In this document: in pieces, positions 9,212 through 17,767 of the stretch
How the letters are laid out: each line of letters opens with the position of its first letter
Position numbering within the stretch: the first letter of the stretch is position 1
NCBI GenBank assembly: GCA_025458865.1
Contig: JALORP010000027.1
Location: forward strand, 2,501-38,292
Length of the DNA stretch: 35,792 nt
DNA from: Steroidobacteraceae bacterium
GTDB taxonomy: Bacteria > Pseudomonadota > Gammaproteobacteria > Steroidobacterales > Steroidobacteraceae
Direction of reading: 5' to 3'
Position numbers and translations under genes: made by a program
The notes under the pieces: model-generated
The model's input: the letters and a program-made list of their open reading frames with translations, nothing else
Told to the model about the DNA's origin: nothing
Database searches by the model: none

Positions 9212-9213
9212 GG

Positions 9214-9783
9214 TCAGCCGTCCTCGCGGGGAGCGGCCGGACGGCGCCTGAGGCGATCTTCCCACCACTCGGGATGGGGCGGCGGGCCGTCCGGGAAGGC
9301 GTAAGGGCCCAGCTCCTCGAGCGCGCGGGCGTAGACCCGCCGCTTGAAGTAGATGACCTCGCGAACGGGATCCCACCACTCCGCCCAGCGCCAGCGGTCG
9401 AATTCCGCCGGCTGGTCGGTCGCGTCGAACCGCAGCCGGGACTCCGGCCCCTTCAGGCGCAGCAGGAACCAGCGCTGCTTCTGGCCGATGCAGGGCGGCG
9501 AGGCGTTCCGGCGGCGGAACTGCGGCGGCAGCCGGTATCGCAGCCAGCCGCGCGTCCGGCCGAGCTCCTCGACGTCGTCCGAGCCGAGGCCCACCTCCTC
9601 CTGCAGCTCGCGGTAGAGGGCCGCCTCGTCGAGCTCGCCGCGGCGGATGCCGCCCTGCGGAAACTGCCAGCCCCGCGCCCCGGCCCTGCCGCCGAGGAAC
9701 AGGCGGCCGTCGTCGCGCATCAGGATGATGCCGACGTTGGCACGAAAGCCCTGTGCGTCGATGTAGTCGTCGTTGCCGCTCAC
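9214..9783 (-). CDS. rppH: RNA pyrophosphohydrolase RppH (NudH)
   Basis: Removes pyrophosphate from the 5' end of mRNA and so starts 5'-dependent decay. The 189-residue product has a complete Nudix box at residues 44-66 (GGIRRGELDEAALYRELQEE and VGL), following the family-typical GFRANVGIILM and GWQFPQGG. I chose GTG at 9783 because GGAG stands five bases upstream and the protein then begins just before the conserved GFRANVG; the more distal GTG at 9810 is less likely. It is the first gene of the minus-strand run rppH-DUF6776-erpA-ppx-DUF418 and is divergent from the FecCD permease gene. Confidence 0.93.
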   Translation of the reverse strand: MSGNDDYIDAQGFRANVGIILMRDDGRLFLGGRAGARGWQFPQGGIRRGELDEAALYRELQEEVGLGSDDVEELGRTRGWLRYRLPPQFRRRNASPPCIGQKQRWFLLRLKGPESRLRFDATDQPAEFDRWRWAEWWDPVREVIYFKRRVYARALEELGPYAFPDGPPPHPEWWEDRLRRRPAAPREDG

Positions 9784-9913
9784 GGGTTCTCCAGCCGGGC
9801 ATTGTTTCACAGGCCGTCCGAGCGCGGCCAGACGGCGGTCATGTCCCGCCGCGCTTGCCGGCGCCGCGCCCGCGATCTAGCCTTGCCCGCTCCTGCAGGC
9901 CCTGGGCCACCCG

Positions 9914-10885
9914 TTGCGCGCCATCGCCCTCCTCGCCCTCGCCGCCGCGGCGATCCTCGCCATCGGCCTCGCCGTGGCCGTCGGCAGCGCCGATGCCGGC
10001 GTCGCCGACCTGCTGTTGCGGCTCCGGGACGCGGATGACCCCACGGCGCGCACGATCGTCCTCGAGCTGCGCCTCCCGCGCGCGCTGACCGCCTTCGCCA
10101 CCGGCGCGGCGCTCGCCCTGGCCGGGGTGTTCATGCAGGTGCTGCTGCGCAACCCGCTCGCGGATCCCTACGTGCTCGGCGTCTCGGGCGGCGCGGCGAC
10201 CGCGGCGCTTGCGGCGATGCTGGCCGGCGTCGCCGGCCTCGCCGTGGATGCGGCCGCGGCGGCCGGCGCGCTCGGGGCGATGCTCACGGTCTTCGCGCTG
10301 GCCCACGGCCGCGGCGGCTGGACGCCGGCGCGGCTCCTGCTGACCGGCATCGTGGTCGCGGCGGGCTGCAACGCCGCCGTCAGCCTCATGCTCGCCATGG
10401 CCGAGGAGGCTCCGGTCCGCGGCATGCTGTTCTGGCTGATGGGCGACTTCAGCTACGGCGGCTCGCCCGTCCCGATGATGGCCGTCGCGGCGGCGGGCCT
10501 GGCGGCGGGGCTCGCGCTCGCGCGGCCGCTCGACGTGCTGGCGCGCGGGGAACTGCAGGCGGCCCTGCTCGGCATGCCGGTGCGCGCCACCCGCGTGGCG
10601 CTGTACCTGCTCGGCTCGCTGCTGACCGCCGCCGCCGTCACCACGGCCGGCAGCATCGGCTTCGTGGGCCTGATCACGCCCCACCTGGTTCGCCTCGCCC
10701 TCGGCTCGTCGCACCGCGTCGTGGTGCCCGCCTCCGCGCTCGCCGGCGGCACCCTGCTGGTGCTGGCCGACGTCGCGGCACGAACCGTGGCGGCGCCCCG
10801 GCAGCTGCCGGTCGGGGCGCTCACGGCGATGATCGGGGTGCCGGCGTTCCTGCTGCTGATGCGGCGCCAGCGCAGCGTGGCCTGA
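9914..10885 (+). CDS. FecCD/BtuC-type ABC transporter permease
   Basis: Inner-membrane permease for ferric siderophores, heme or cobalamin. About 323 residues and eight to ten hydrophobic helices. Family signatures include LRLPRALTAFATGAALALAG, then VLLRNPLADPYVLGVSGGA, and near the C-terminus GFVGLITPHLVRLALG. The start is unsure: TTG at 9914 is used, CTG codons lie at 9893 and 9902, and an in-frame stop at 9878 limits any extension. No solute-binding protein or ATPase gene is adjacent; the likely ATPase partner is at 17768, beyond fbpABC, tyrA and pdxH. There is no cobalamin riboswitch-like element in the 130 bases upstream, so the substrate stays open. Confidence 0.88.
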   Translation: MRAIALLALAAAAILAIGLAVAVGSADAGVADLLLRLRDADDPTARTIVLELRLPRALTAFATGAALALAGVFMQVLLRNPLADPYVLGVSGGAATAALAAMLAGVAGLAVDAAAAAGALGAMLTVFALAHGRGGWTPARLLLTGIVVAAGCNAAVSLMLAMAEEAPVRGMLFWLMGDFSYGGSPVPMMAVAAAGLAAGLALARPLDVLARGELQAALLGMPVRATRVALYLLGSLLTAAAVTTAGSIGFVGLITPHLVRLALGSSHRVVVPASALAGGTLLVLADVAARTVAAPRQLPVGALTAMIGVPAFLLLMRRQRSVA

Positions 10886-10910
10886 ACGATCCTGCAGCGG
10901 AACTCAGGCC
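10879..10910. terminator. Inverted repeat spanning convergent stop codons
   Basis: GGCCTGA (10879-10885) and TCAGGCC (10904-10910) are perfect complements, and each contains the stop codon of one of the two convergent genes (FecCD permease and fbpC). The 18-base loop contains CTGCAG. No T-run follows. Confidence 0.35.
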
Positions 10911-11947
10911 TCGCGCGCGAAGCCCACGAGGTGGCGGGTCTCCAGCCGGATGCCGAGTTCGCCGCCGACCTCGTGGTCCTCGTGGCTCGGCACCAGCGCG
11001 AGCACGCGCTCGCCGCTCGGCAGCGCGAGCGTGTACATGAACTGCGCGCCGCGGAAGCACTTGTCGAGGATGCGGGTCCTGAGCGGGCTCCCGGCGTCCA
11101 CCACGATGTCGTCGGGCCGAAGCAGCAGGTCCACACGGGCGCCGGAAGCCAGCGGCGTCGTAAGTTCGCCTTCCACCGGGCCGAGTTCCGTCGCCACGCG
11201 GCGCTCGCCCTCGACATGGCCGGGAATGAATGCACCGTCGCCGACGAAGTCCGCCACGAAGCGCGTGGCCGGCGAGTGGTAGAGCCGCCACGCGCTGTCC
11301 CACTGCTCCAGCCGCCCGGCACGCATCACGCCGATGCGGTCGGCGATCGCGAAGGCCTCCTGCTGGTCGTGGGTCACCAGAAGCGCCGTCGCGCCCTCGC
11401 GCTTGAGCGCCGCGCGCACGTCACCCGCCAGGCGCCGGCGCACCTCGGTGTCGAGCGATGAGAATGGCTCGTCCAGCAGCACCAGCCGGGGCCGTGGCGC
11501 GAGCGCCCGGGCGAGCGCCACCCGCTGCTGCTGCCCGCCCGACAGCTCGTCGGGATAGCGGCCCGCCAGCTCGCCGAGCCCCACCAGGTCGAGGACCTCC
11601 CGCGCCCGGGCGTCGCGCGCCGCGCGATCGAGGCCGCGCAGGCCGAAGCTGACGTTGCCGAAGACGTCGAGGTGCGGGAACAGCGCGTAATCCTGGAACA
11701 CCATGCCGATGCGCCGCCGCTCGGGCGGCACGAACGCGCCCGGTCCGGCGAGCACCTCGCCCGCCGCGGAGATTTGGCCACCGTCCGGCCGGTCGAACCC
11801 GGCGATGCAGCGCAGCGCCGTAGTCTTGCCGCAGCCGCTCGGCCCGAGCAGGCAGCCGATCTCGCCGGCCTCGAGCGCGAACGACAGGCCGTCCACCGCC
11901 CTCTGGCCGCCGTAGGCCCGCGTGAGCCCCTCAACCTCGAGACGCAT
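10904..11947 (-). CDS. fbpC: Ferric iron ABC transporter ATPase
   Basis: Powers ferric iron import through FbpB. The 347-residue protein has Walker A GPSGCGKT (35-42), the Q-loop in MVFQDYALFPHL, signature LSGGQQQR (about 135), Walker B LVLLDEPFSSLD and the H-loop LLVTHDQQEA. A C-terminal TOBE/OB-like regulatory region (from about residue 240, VDLLLRPDDIVVD) is typical of FbpC/AfuC. Its start overlaps the end of fbpB by 17 bases, so the two are co-translated. It is the last gene of the Fur-controlled operon and converges on the FecCD permease gene. Confidence 0.9.
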   Translation of the reverse strand: MRLEVEGLTRAYGGQRAVDGLSFALEAGEIGCLLGPSGCGKTTALRCIAGFDRPDGGQISAAGEVLAGPGAFVPPERRRIGMVFQDYALFPHLDVFGNVSFGLRGLDRAARDARAREVLDLVGLGELAGRYPDELSGGQQQRVALARALAPRPRLVLLDEPFSSLDTEVRRRLAGDVRAALKREGATALLVTHDQQEAFAIADRIGVMRAGRLEQWDSAWRLYHSPATRFVADFVGDGAFIPGHVEGERRVATELGPVEGELTTPLASGARVDLLLRPDDIVVDAGSPLRTRILDKCFRGAQFMYTLALPSGERVLALVPSHEDHEVGGELGIRLETRHLVGFAREA

Positions 11948-13541
11948 CCTCGATCCTCCGCGTCAGCAGCACCACGGGCACGAGGCCCGCGAGCGTGATC
12001 ACCAGCGACGGCAGCGCCGCGCGGCGCCACTCACCCTCGGCGGTCATCTCGAAGACCCGCACCGCGAGGGTGTCCCAGCCGAAAGGGCGGGTCATGAGCG
12101 TGATCGGCATTTCCTTCATCACGTCCACGAAAACGAGCAGCAGGGCGGTGCCTATGCCGGCCCGAAGCAACGGCAGCTGCACGCGCAGGAGCACGGCGAG
12201 GCGGCCGAGCCCGAAGCTGCGGGCCGCCTCGGCGAGCGAGGGCTTCAGGCGCGCGAGTCCCCCTTCCACCGGCCCATGCGCCACGGCGAGGAAGCGCGCG
12301 ACGTAGCCGAGCAGCAGCGCCAGAACCGTCCCCTGCAGCCAGAGTCCCTCGGTGGCGCCGAGCGCCACCCACGCGAGGTCCGCCGCCGCTAGCGCGCCGA
12401 CCACGCCGACGGCCAGCACGGTCCCGGGCACCGCGTAGCCGAGGGTTGCGGCGCGCGCGGCGATCCTCGCGGGCCAGCCGCCGCCGGCGCGCACGGCCCA
12501 GCCGAGGACGACGGCGAGCGCCGCGCAGGCGACCGCCGCCATGCCCGCGAGCAGCAGCGTGCGCGTCACGTACGCGACGTAGCGCGCGTCGAGGTCGAGC
12601 GGCGCGACCTCGAGAGCCCAGACGGCGAGGCACAGCGCCGGCAGGGCGAAGGCCAGCGCGAAGACGAGCGTGGCGTAGACCGTCGCCGCGAGCGCCAGCC
12701 GGCGGCGCAGCCGCAGCCGCGCCGGCGGGCGGGCGCCGGCGCCCGCGAGCGCATAGCGGGCCCGGCCGCGCGCGAGCTGCTCGACGGCGAGGGCCACCGC
12801 GACCAGCGCCAGCAGCACGAGCGCGAGCTGCAGCGCGGTCTCGAGCGAGAACAGTCCGAACCAGCTCTTGTAGATGGCCGTCGTGAAGGTGTCGTAGTTG
12901 AACACCGAGACCGCGCCGAAGTCGGCGAGTGTCTCCATCGCGACCAGGGCCGCGCCCGCCGCGACCCACGGCCGGGCCAGCGGCAGCGCGACCCGGAAGA
13001 AGCCGGCCCACGGGCCGAGCCCGAGCGACTGGCCCGCCTCCAGCGCCCGCGTGCCGTGGGTCAGGAAGGCGCCTCGCGCCAGCAGGTAGACGTAGGGATA
13101 GAAGGCCAGCGCTAGCACGGCGATCACGCCGCCGGTCGAACGGATCGGCGGCAGCGTGAAGCCGGCGCCGAACCACTCCCGCAACAGGCTGGGCACCGGC
13201 CCCGCGTAGTCGAGGGTCGCCACCGCGACGAAGGCGAGCACGTAGGCCGGCATCGCCAGCGGCAGCAGCAGGGCCCAGGCGAAGAAGCCCCGGCCCGGGA
13301 AGTCGCAGGCGGCGGTGAGCCAGCCAAGGCTCACGCCGAGGATGAGCGACAGCGCGACCACGCCGGCCACCAGCACGAGCGTGCTGCGCGTGACGCCGGG
13401 CAGGACGAAGGACCGCAGGTGCTCCCACAGCTCCGGGTCCGCGCCTGTAGCCCCGTGCAGCACCGCGGCGAGCACGGCGAGCATGGGCAGCGCGACCAGG
13501 ATCGCGGCCGTGCCGGGCAGCAGGCGGCCGGCCAGCGTCAC
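11931..13541 (-). CDS. fbpB: Ferric iron ABC transporter permease, duplicated domain
   Basis: Inner-membrane channel of the ferric iron importer. The 536-residue protein contains two MetI-like permease domains (about 55-250 and 330-520) in one chain, as expected for FbpB/SfuB. Each has a coupling-helix region: EAGQSLGLGPWAGFFRVALP in the first and EAARSFGLGRLAVLLRVQLP in the second. Around twelve hydrophobic segments are visible. Starts at GTG 13541, 28 bases after the fbpA stop, with GGGAT as a weak ribosome site. Confidence 0.9.
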   Translation of the reverse strand: MTLAGRLLPGTAAILVALPMLAVLAAVLHGATGADPELWEHLRSFVLPGVTRSTLVLVAGVVALSLILGVSLGWLTAACDFPGRGFFAWALLLPLAMPAYVLAFVAVATLDYAGPVPSLLREWFGAGFTLPPIRSTGGVIAVLALAFYPYVYLLARGAFLTHGTRALEAGQSLGLGPWAGFFRVALPLARPWVAAGAALVAMETLADFGAVSVFNYDTFTTAIYKSWFGLFSLETALQLALVLLALVAVALAVEQLARGRARYALAGAGARPPARLRLRRRLALAATVYATLVFALAFALPALCLAVWALEVAPLDLDARYVAYVTRTLLLAGMAAVACAALAVVLGWAVRAGGGWPARIAARAATLGYAVPGTVLAVGVVGALAAADLAWVALGATEGLWLQGTVLALLLGYVARFLAVAHGPVEGGLARLKPSLAEAARSFGLGRLAVLLRVQLPLLRAGIGTALLLVFVDVMKEMPITLMTRPFGWDTLAVRVFEMTAEGEWRRAALPSLVITLAGLVPVVLLTRRIEDASRG

Positions 13542-13569
13542 GGACGGATCCCGGTGGCGTGGCGTCCGG

Positions 13570-14610
13570 CTACTTCCACCCGGCGCGGTCCATGAGGCGA
13601 ACGGCCGCCGGCTGCAGCTCGCCGGCCTTGCCGACGTTGATGACGTTCTGCCGGAAGGGGCCCCAGGCCGCGACGACCGGTGGCGGCTCGACGCCGGGAT
13701 TCGCGGCGAACTCGAAGTTCGCCCCCGCGAAGCGGGCCTGGATGGCCGGCGTGGACAGCCACTCGAGGAAGCGCAGCGCCTCGGCGCGGTTGCGCGCGAA
13801 GCGCGTGATGCCCGCGCCCGAGATGTTGACGTGCACGCCGGAGCCCGCCTGGTCGGCCCAGCGCAACGCCACCGGGAAGCCCGGGCGCTCGGCCTGGAGG
13901 CGTCCGAGGTAATAGCTGTTGACGATGCCGACGTCGCACTGGCCCGCGGCGATCGCCTCGAGCAGCAGCGTGTCGTTCGAGAAAGGCGCGGTGGCGAGGT
14001 TGGCGACCCAGGAGCGCACGATCCTCTCCGTCGCGGCCTCGCCGTGCTCGGCGATCAGGATGGCGACGAGCGACTGGTTGTAGACGTGCTTGCCGCTGCG
14101 CAGGCAGAGCCGGCCCTTCCAGCGCGGCTCGCCGAGCGCCGCGTAGCTCGACAGGTCCTCCGGCTTCACGCGCTGCGCGGCGTAGGCGATGGTGCGCGCG
14201 CGGATGGACAGCCCGTACCAGTGGCCGTCCGGGTCGCGCAGGTGCGCCGGGATGTTCGCGTCGAGCGTGGCCGATTTCGCCGGCTGCAGGAGGCCCGCCG
14301 ACTGGGCCCGCCACAGGTCGCCGGCATCCACGGTCATCAGCACGTCGGCCGGCGAGTTGCGGCCCTCCGCCCTGAGGCGGGCCACCAGCGGCGCGCCGTC
14401 GTCGGTGATGAACTTCACCTCGATGCCGCGCAGCTGCCCGTACTCCCGGAACAATTCCTCCACGAGCTGGTACTTCCGCGCCGAGTACACGACCAGGGCG
14501 TCGCCCTGCGCCCCCGCACGCAGGGCGAAGAGCGAGGCGGCGCCGACGGCCACGGCAGTCAATGCGACGACGAGACCCCACCGCCGGCTGGCGGACAGAC
14601 GCTCGAGCAT
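13570..14610 (-). CDS. fbpA: Ferric iron-binding periplasmic protein
   Basis: Periplasmic ferric iron receptor that hands iron to FbpBC. The 346-residue precursor has a signal peptide (basic MLERLSASRRWG, then a hydrophobic core, with cleavage likely near AGAQG). The mature part opens with LVVYSARKYQLVEELF, typical of the family. The adjacent tyrosines in NSYYLGRLQ are the iron-binding pair, and VNISGAGITRFARNR fits the C-terminal lobe. No clear Shine-Dalgarno sequence precedes the ATG; a TAAGGT hexamer seven bases before it suggests a leaderless or near-leaderless message. First gene of fbpABC, directly downstream of a strong Fur box. Confidence 0.93.
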   Translation of the reverse strand: MLERLSASRRWGLVVALTAVAVGAASLFALRAGAQGDALVVYSARKYQLVEELFREYGQLRGIEVKFITDDGAPLVARLRAEGRNSPADVLMTVDAGDLWRAQSAGLLQPAKSATLDANIPAHLRDPDGHWYGLSIRARTIAYAAQRVKPEDLSSYAALGEPRWKGRLCLRSGKHVYNQSLVAILIAEHGEAATERIVRSWVANLATAPFSNDTLLLEAIAAGQCDVGIVNSYYLGRLQAERPGFPVALRWADQAGSGVHVNISGAGITRFARNRAEALRFLEWLSTPAIQARFAGANFEFAANPGVEPPPVVAAWGPFRQNVINVGKAGELQPAAVRLMDRAGWK

Positions 14611-14617
14611 GATCGGG

Positions 14618-14623
14618 ACCTTA
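14618..14623 (-). promoter_or_regulatory. Candidate -10 hexamer of fbpA, overlapping the Fur box
   Basis: On the minus strand TAAGGT lies seven bases before the fbpA ATG, so transcription would begin at or beside the start codon. Two of its bases lie inside the Fur-box palindrome. No recognisable -35 hexamer stands 17 bases upstream. Confidence 0.35.
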
Positions 14624-14642
14624 ACGAGAATGAGTCTCGTTA
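14622..14642. promoter_or_regulatory. Fur box controlling fbpABC
   Basis: Perfect eight-base arms TAACGAGA and TCTCGTTA flank a five-base centre ATGAG. The core closely resembles Pseudomonas-type Fur sites (AATGAGAATGATTCTCATT). It ends 12 bases before the fbpA start codon, where bound Fur would block RNA polymerase when iron is plentiful. Confidence 0.75.
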
Positions 14643-14686
14643 GCTTACATCAGTCCGGGCGGTCGAGCAGGCCGGATCCGGGGCGG

Positions 14687-15781
14687 TCAGCCCTGCCCAT
14701 GGACCTCGATGCGGTCGCGGCCCGCGGCCTTGGCACGGTAGAGCGCCGCGTCCGCCTCCGCAAGCAGCTGTTCCGCCAGGGCCTTCAGGTCGGCGGCGCC
14801 GGACGGGGGCGCCAGCGCAGCGAGGCCAATCGAGACCGTCACGGGAAGCAGGACGCCCGGCCCCGCCTCGACCGGGTCGCCCGCCACGGCGCTGCGGATG
14901 CGTTCCGCCAGCCGGCGCGCCTCCACCAGGCCGGCGCCCGGCATCAGCACCGCGAACTCGTCGCCCCCGAAACGCGCCGCGGTGTCGCTGGCGCGGACCT
15001 GCGACTCGACGCGGGCCGCCACCTCCCTGAGCGCTTCGTCGCCGCCGAGGTGCCCGCAGCGGTCGTTGATCTGCTTGAAGTGGTCGAGGTCGAGCATCAG
15101 GAGGGCCAGCACCGAGCCCTGCCGCTGCGCCCTGGCGAGTTCCTCGCGCAGGCGCACGTGCAGGTAGCGCCGGTTGTGCCAGCCGGTCAGGTAGTCCGTG
15201 AGCCCGGCGCGCACGAGCCGCGCGCGGTTCGCGGCGCTGTCGATGCAGAAGCCGGCGATCGCCGCGAGGTGGGCCAGGAAGTCGACCGCGTGCTCGCGGG
15301 TGTAGCGCGCAGGGTCGCGGCTGCCGAGGTTCAGCAGGCCGACCAGCCTCTCGCCGCGCTTCAGCGGCAGCAGCGCGACGCTCCCGAGCGGGTGCTGGCC
15401 GGGGAACAGCAGCTGGTGGTCGGCGGTGGCCCAGGGCCCGAGCCAAGGACGATCGAGCGATCGCGCCTGCGGCGCGAGGGCCAGTACGCTGTCGCAGAAC
15501 ACGACCCCGCCAAGGCTCGCCGGGCTGACGCCCTCGGCGACGAGAAGATGGCGCAGCTCGTGATGGGGATCGTCGAGGACCAGCGTCGCGGCATCGAGGC
15601 CGTCGGCCAGCGGCATCCGGCGGACCAGCGCGTCGAGCAGGTCCGGGAGCGACGGCGCATTGAGCAGCTCCAGCTCCCGCTGCTTGAGGCGCTCGAACGT
15701 CGCCGCGTTGCGCCGCGCCTCCTCGTGGATCGCGCGCAGGCGGTCGCGGAGGGCCGCCGCGTCGTCCATCTCTGCGCTCAC
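14687..15781 (-). CDS. Diguanylate cyclase with N-terminal DUF484/GAF-like domain
   Basis: Predicted to make cyclic di-GMP from two GTP. A 364-residue soluble protein. The N-terminal half (about 1-185: [48 protein letters not shown]) looks like DUF484, a GAF-related sensor. The GGDEF domain follows, with the active-site GGDEF at 272-276 and the product-inhibition motif RASD at 263-266, five residues upstream. [10 protein letters not shown] and [17 protein letters not shown] are also present, so the enzyme looks active and feedback-controlled. It starts with GTG inside GTGA, overlapping the tyrA stop by four bases, so it is probably co-translated with tyrA. Confidence 0.9.
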   Translation of the reverse strand: MSAEMDDAAALRDRLRAIHEEARRNAATFERLKQRELELLNAPSLPDLLDALVRRMPLADGLDAATLVLDDPHHELRHLLVAEGVSPASLGGVVFCDSVLALAPQARSLDRPWLGPWATADHQLLFPGQHPLGSVALLPLKRGERLVGLLNLGSRDPARYTREHAVDFLAHLAAIAGFCIDSAANRARLVRAGLTDYLTGWHNRRYLHVRLREELARAQRQGSVLALLMLDLDHFKQINDRCGHLGGDEALREVAARVESQVRASDTAARFGGDEFAVLMPGAGLVEARRLAERIRSAVAGDPVEAGPGVLLPVTVSIGLAALAPPSGAADLKALAEQLLAEADAALYRAKAAGRDRIEVHGQG

Positions 15782-16881
15782 GCGGCCCTCGCGGCTGCGC
15801 GACCCTCGAGGTAGGCGCGGCCCTTCAGCATGAGCTCCTCGAACCCGCGGGCGTCGCCTCGCGACACGAGCCCCCGCAGGCGCTCCACGGCCGTCCCCAG
15901 CGCGTCGAGCGACTCGCGGCCGTACTCGTTGAGGGACTGGATCTCGAAATACAGGGCGGGGCTCTCCGCCGCGACCCTGGAGGCCACCTCGAGCTGCGCG
16001 TCGAAGGTGGTGCTCGACAGGCGTGCGAGCCGGGGCGCGGCCTCGCCGCTGTCGGCGAGCGCCGTGAAGAAGGCTATGTTCACGGCGTGCGACAGGCCCA
16101 GCACGTAGGCGATCAGCCGGTCGTGGTCGTCGAGGCTCATCACCACCTGCTCGGCCATCGTGGGCGCGAACAGCTCCTGGCCTTCCCTCAGGGCGGCGGC
16201 GTTGCCGAGGTCGATGTGCAGCACGTGCCGGCCGGACAGGAGCTCCGTGTCAGGGCCGAACATCGGGTGCATCGAGGAGACGCGCAGCCCCGCCCGGGCC
16301 AGCGCCTCGAGGCCGCTTCGCAGGGGCGTCTTGAGCGAGCCGATGTCGAAGACGAGGCCCGGCGGGCGGCGCGCGGCGAGCTCCGCCAGGACGCCCGCCG
16401 TGGTGCCGAGGGGCGTGGCCACGACGATGACGTCGTGGTCCAGGCCGCCCTCGGTCCAGTTCGCCCGCAGCGGGTAGGACGACTCCCCGCCCGATGGATC
16501 GGCGAGCTCGATCGCGAATCCCTGGGAGGCCAGGAAGTCCGCGTACCAGCGGCCCATCTTGCCGAGGCCGCCAATGACGAGCGCCCGCTTGCCGGTTCCG
16601 TGGCCCTCGGCCGCGACCCGCGCCTGTTCCTGGGTCGCCAGGGATGAGCGGATGAGCAGCCGCAGGAGCGTCTCGGCGACCGCCGGGGATACGCCGAGGC
16701 GCTGGGCATGGGCGCGGGCGTTCATCAGCACGTCGCGCTCGCGGCGATAGTCGCGCGTCGGGTGGCCGGTGGCGCGCTTGACGCGGGCGACCTCCTGCGA
16801 GAGTCGCTGGCGCTCGGCGACGAGCCCGATGAGTTCCTTGTCGATCGCCGTCAGGCGCTCTCGCAGGGCGTTGAGGTCCAT
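15778..16881 (-). CDS. tyrA: Chorismate mutase / prephenate dehydrogenase (T-protein)
   Basis: Bifunctional enzyme of tyrosine synthesis: chorismate to prephenate, then oxidative decarboxylation to 4-hydroxyphenylpyruvate. The 367-residue protein has an AroQ chorismate mutase domain (about 1-90: [30 protein letters not shown]) and a prephenate dehydrogenase domain. The latter has an NAD-binding loop GGLGKMG at 104-110, followed by [18 protein letters not shown] and [12 protein letters not shown]. This fusion is characteristic of gammaproteobacteria. Start chosen at ATG 16881, where the mutase domain begins; the frame is open to 16938, but that part covers the promoter. The following DUF484-GGDEF gene overlaps the stop. 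Confidence 0.93.
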   Translation of the reverse strand: MDLNALRERLTAIDKELIGLVAERQRLSQEVARVKRATGHPTRDYRRERDVLMNARAHAQRLGVSPAVAETLLRLLIRSSLATQEQARVAAEGHGTGKRALVIGGLGKMGRWYADFLASQGFAIELADPSGGESSYPLRANWTEGGLDHDVIVVATPLGTTAGVLAELAARRPPGLVFDIGSLKTPLRSGLEALARAGLRVSSMHPMFGPDTELLSGRHVLHIDLGNAAALREGQELFAPTMAEQVVMSLDDHDRLIAYVLGLSHAVNIAFFTALADSGEAAPRLARLSSTTFDAQLEVASRVAAESPALYFEIQSLNEYGRESLDALGTAVERLRGLVSRGDARGFEELMLKGRAYLEGRAAARAA

Positions 16882-16909
16882 GGCATCCCGATGCAGGCAG
16901 CTGCCCCGA

Positions 16910-16938
16910 TTTGTAGCGGGCGTGCGCGCCGAGGGCAA
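16910..16938 (-). promoter_or_regulatory. Candidate sigma-70 promoter of the tyrA operon
   Basis: On the minus strand TTGCCC (-35, 16938-16933) and TACAAA (-10, 16915-16910) are separated by 17 bases. Both match four of six consensus positions. The -10 ends 28 bases before the tyrA ATG. Confidence 0.5.
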
Positions 16939-17011
16939 GCGCGGCGCGGCGCGCGCCGCCCGTCGGGGGGGACCTTCGGAGGACGCGGACGGCCGGGGGC
17001 CGCGGCCGCGC

Positions 17012-17017
17012 TAGGAT
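17012..17017 (+). promoter_or_regulatory. -10-like hexamer six bases before pdxH
   Basis: TAGGAT ends exactly six bases before the pdxH ATG (17024). There is no room for a Shine-Dalgarno leader, so a leaderless transcript is suggested. No -35 hexamer is evident. Confidence 0.35.
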
Positions 17018-17023
17018 GCGCCC

Positions 17024-17716
17024 ATGCGAACCCTCATCCAGAACCTGCCCGACCCCCTGCCGCTCGACCCGCTGCCGCTCGCCGCCACCTGGCTCCGCCA
17101 GGCCTGGGACGAGCAGGTGCAGCCGAACCCCAACGCGATGGTGCTGGCCACGGCCGGCGAGGCCGGACGCCTGTCGGCGCGCGTCGTGCTGTGCAAGGAA
17201 ATCGTCCCCGACCCGGGCTACCTGCTGTTCTACACGAACTACGAGTCGCGCAAGGGACGCGAGCTGGCGGCGAATCCCCGGGCCGCCGCCGTCTTCCACT
17301 GGGACGACCTCCATCGGCAGCTCCGGGTCGAGGGCCAGGTCGTGCACAGCCCCGCCTCGGAGAGCGACGACTATTTCGCCTCGCGTTCCTGGCGCAGCCG
17401 CCTCGGCGCCTGGGCGAGCCGGCAGACCGAGCCGGTCGGTTCGCGGCAGGCGCTCCTCGCGCAGCTCAAGGAGGCCGCCGCCCGCTTCGGCTTGCCGGAC
17501 CCCCTGACGGCGCCGGACGACGACGAGGAGCCCGACTTCCATCTTCCGCGACCGCCCCACTGGGGCGGCTGCCGCCTCTGGATCGACGCCGTCGAGCTGT
17601 GGGTCGAGGGGGAGCACCGCCTGCACGACCGCGCGCGCTGGACGCGCGAGCTCGCCGCGGGCCCGGACGGGACGTTCCGTCGTGGCCCCTGGCACCACGC
17701 CCGCTTGCAACCCTGA
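17024..17716 (+). CDS. pdxH: Pyridoxine/pyridoxamine 5'-phosphate oxidase
   Basis: FMN-dependent oxidase that makes pyridoxal 5'-phosphate from the pyridoxine or pyridoxamine phosphate. The 230-residue protein contains NAMVLATAGEAGRLSARVVL, then FYTNYESRKGRELAANPRAA, QLRVEGQV and FASRSWRSRLGAWAS. The C-terminal signature RLHDRARW has the substrate-binding arginines, but the usual terminal WxxxRLAP is varied to WHHARLQP. Slightly longer than E. coli PdxH, with an acidic DDDEEPD insertion near residue 165. Divergent from tyrA and followed 51 bases later by the ABC ATPase gene. Confidence 0.93.
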   Translation: MRTLIQNLPDPLPLDPLPLAATWLRQAWDEQVQPNPNAMVLATAGEAGRLSARVVLCKEIVPDPGYLLFYTNYESRKGRELAANPRAAAVFHWDDLHRQLRVEGQVVHSPASESDDYFASRSWRSRLGAWASRQTEPVGSRQALLAQLKEAAARFGLPDPLTAPDDDEEPDFHLPRPPHWGGCRLWIDAVELWVEGEHRLHDRARWTRELAAGPDGTFRRGPWHHARLQP

Positions 17717-17767
17717 GCGGGCTCGGGTCGACTACCGCCCCTGGCAACGCGAACCCCGGGAACCGAC

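Noticed and set aside
9212-9802. Upstream extension of the DUF6776 frame
   Set aside because: It runs through rppH in another frame; the membrane helix and family similarity begin at ATG 9211.
9784-9913. Cobalamin riboswitch upstream of the FecCD permease
   Set aside because: The 130-base gap is too short and has no B12-box-like element.
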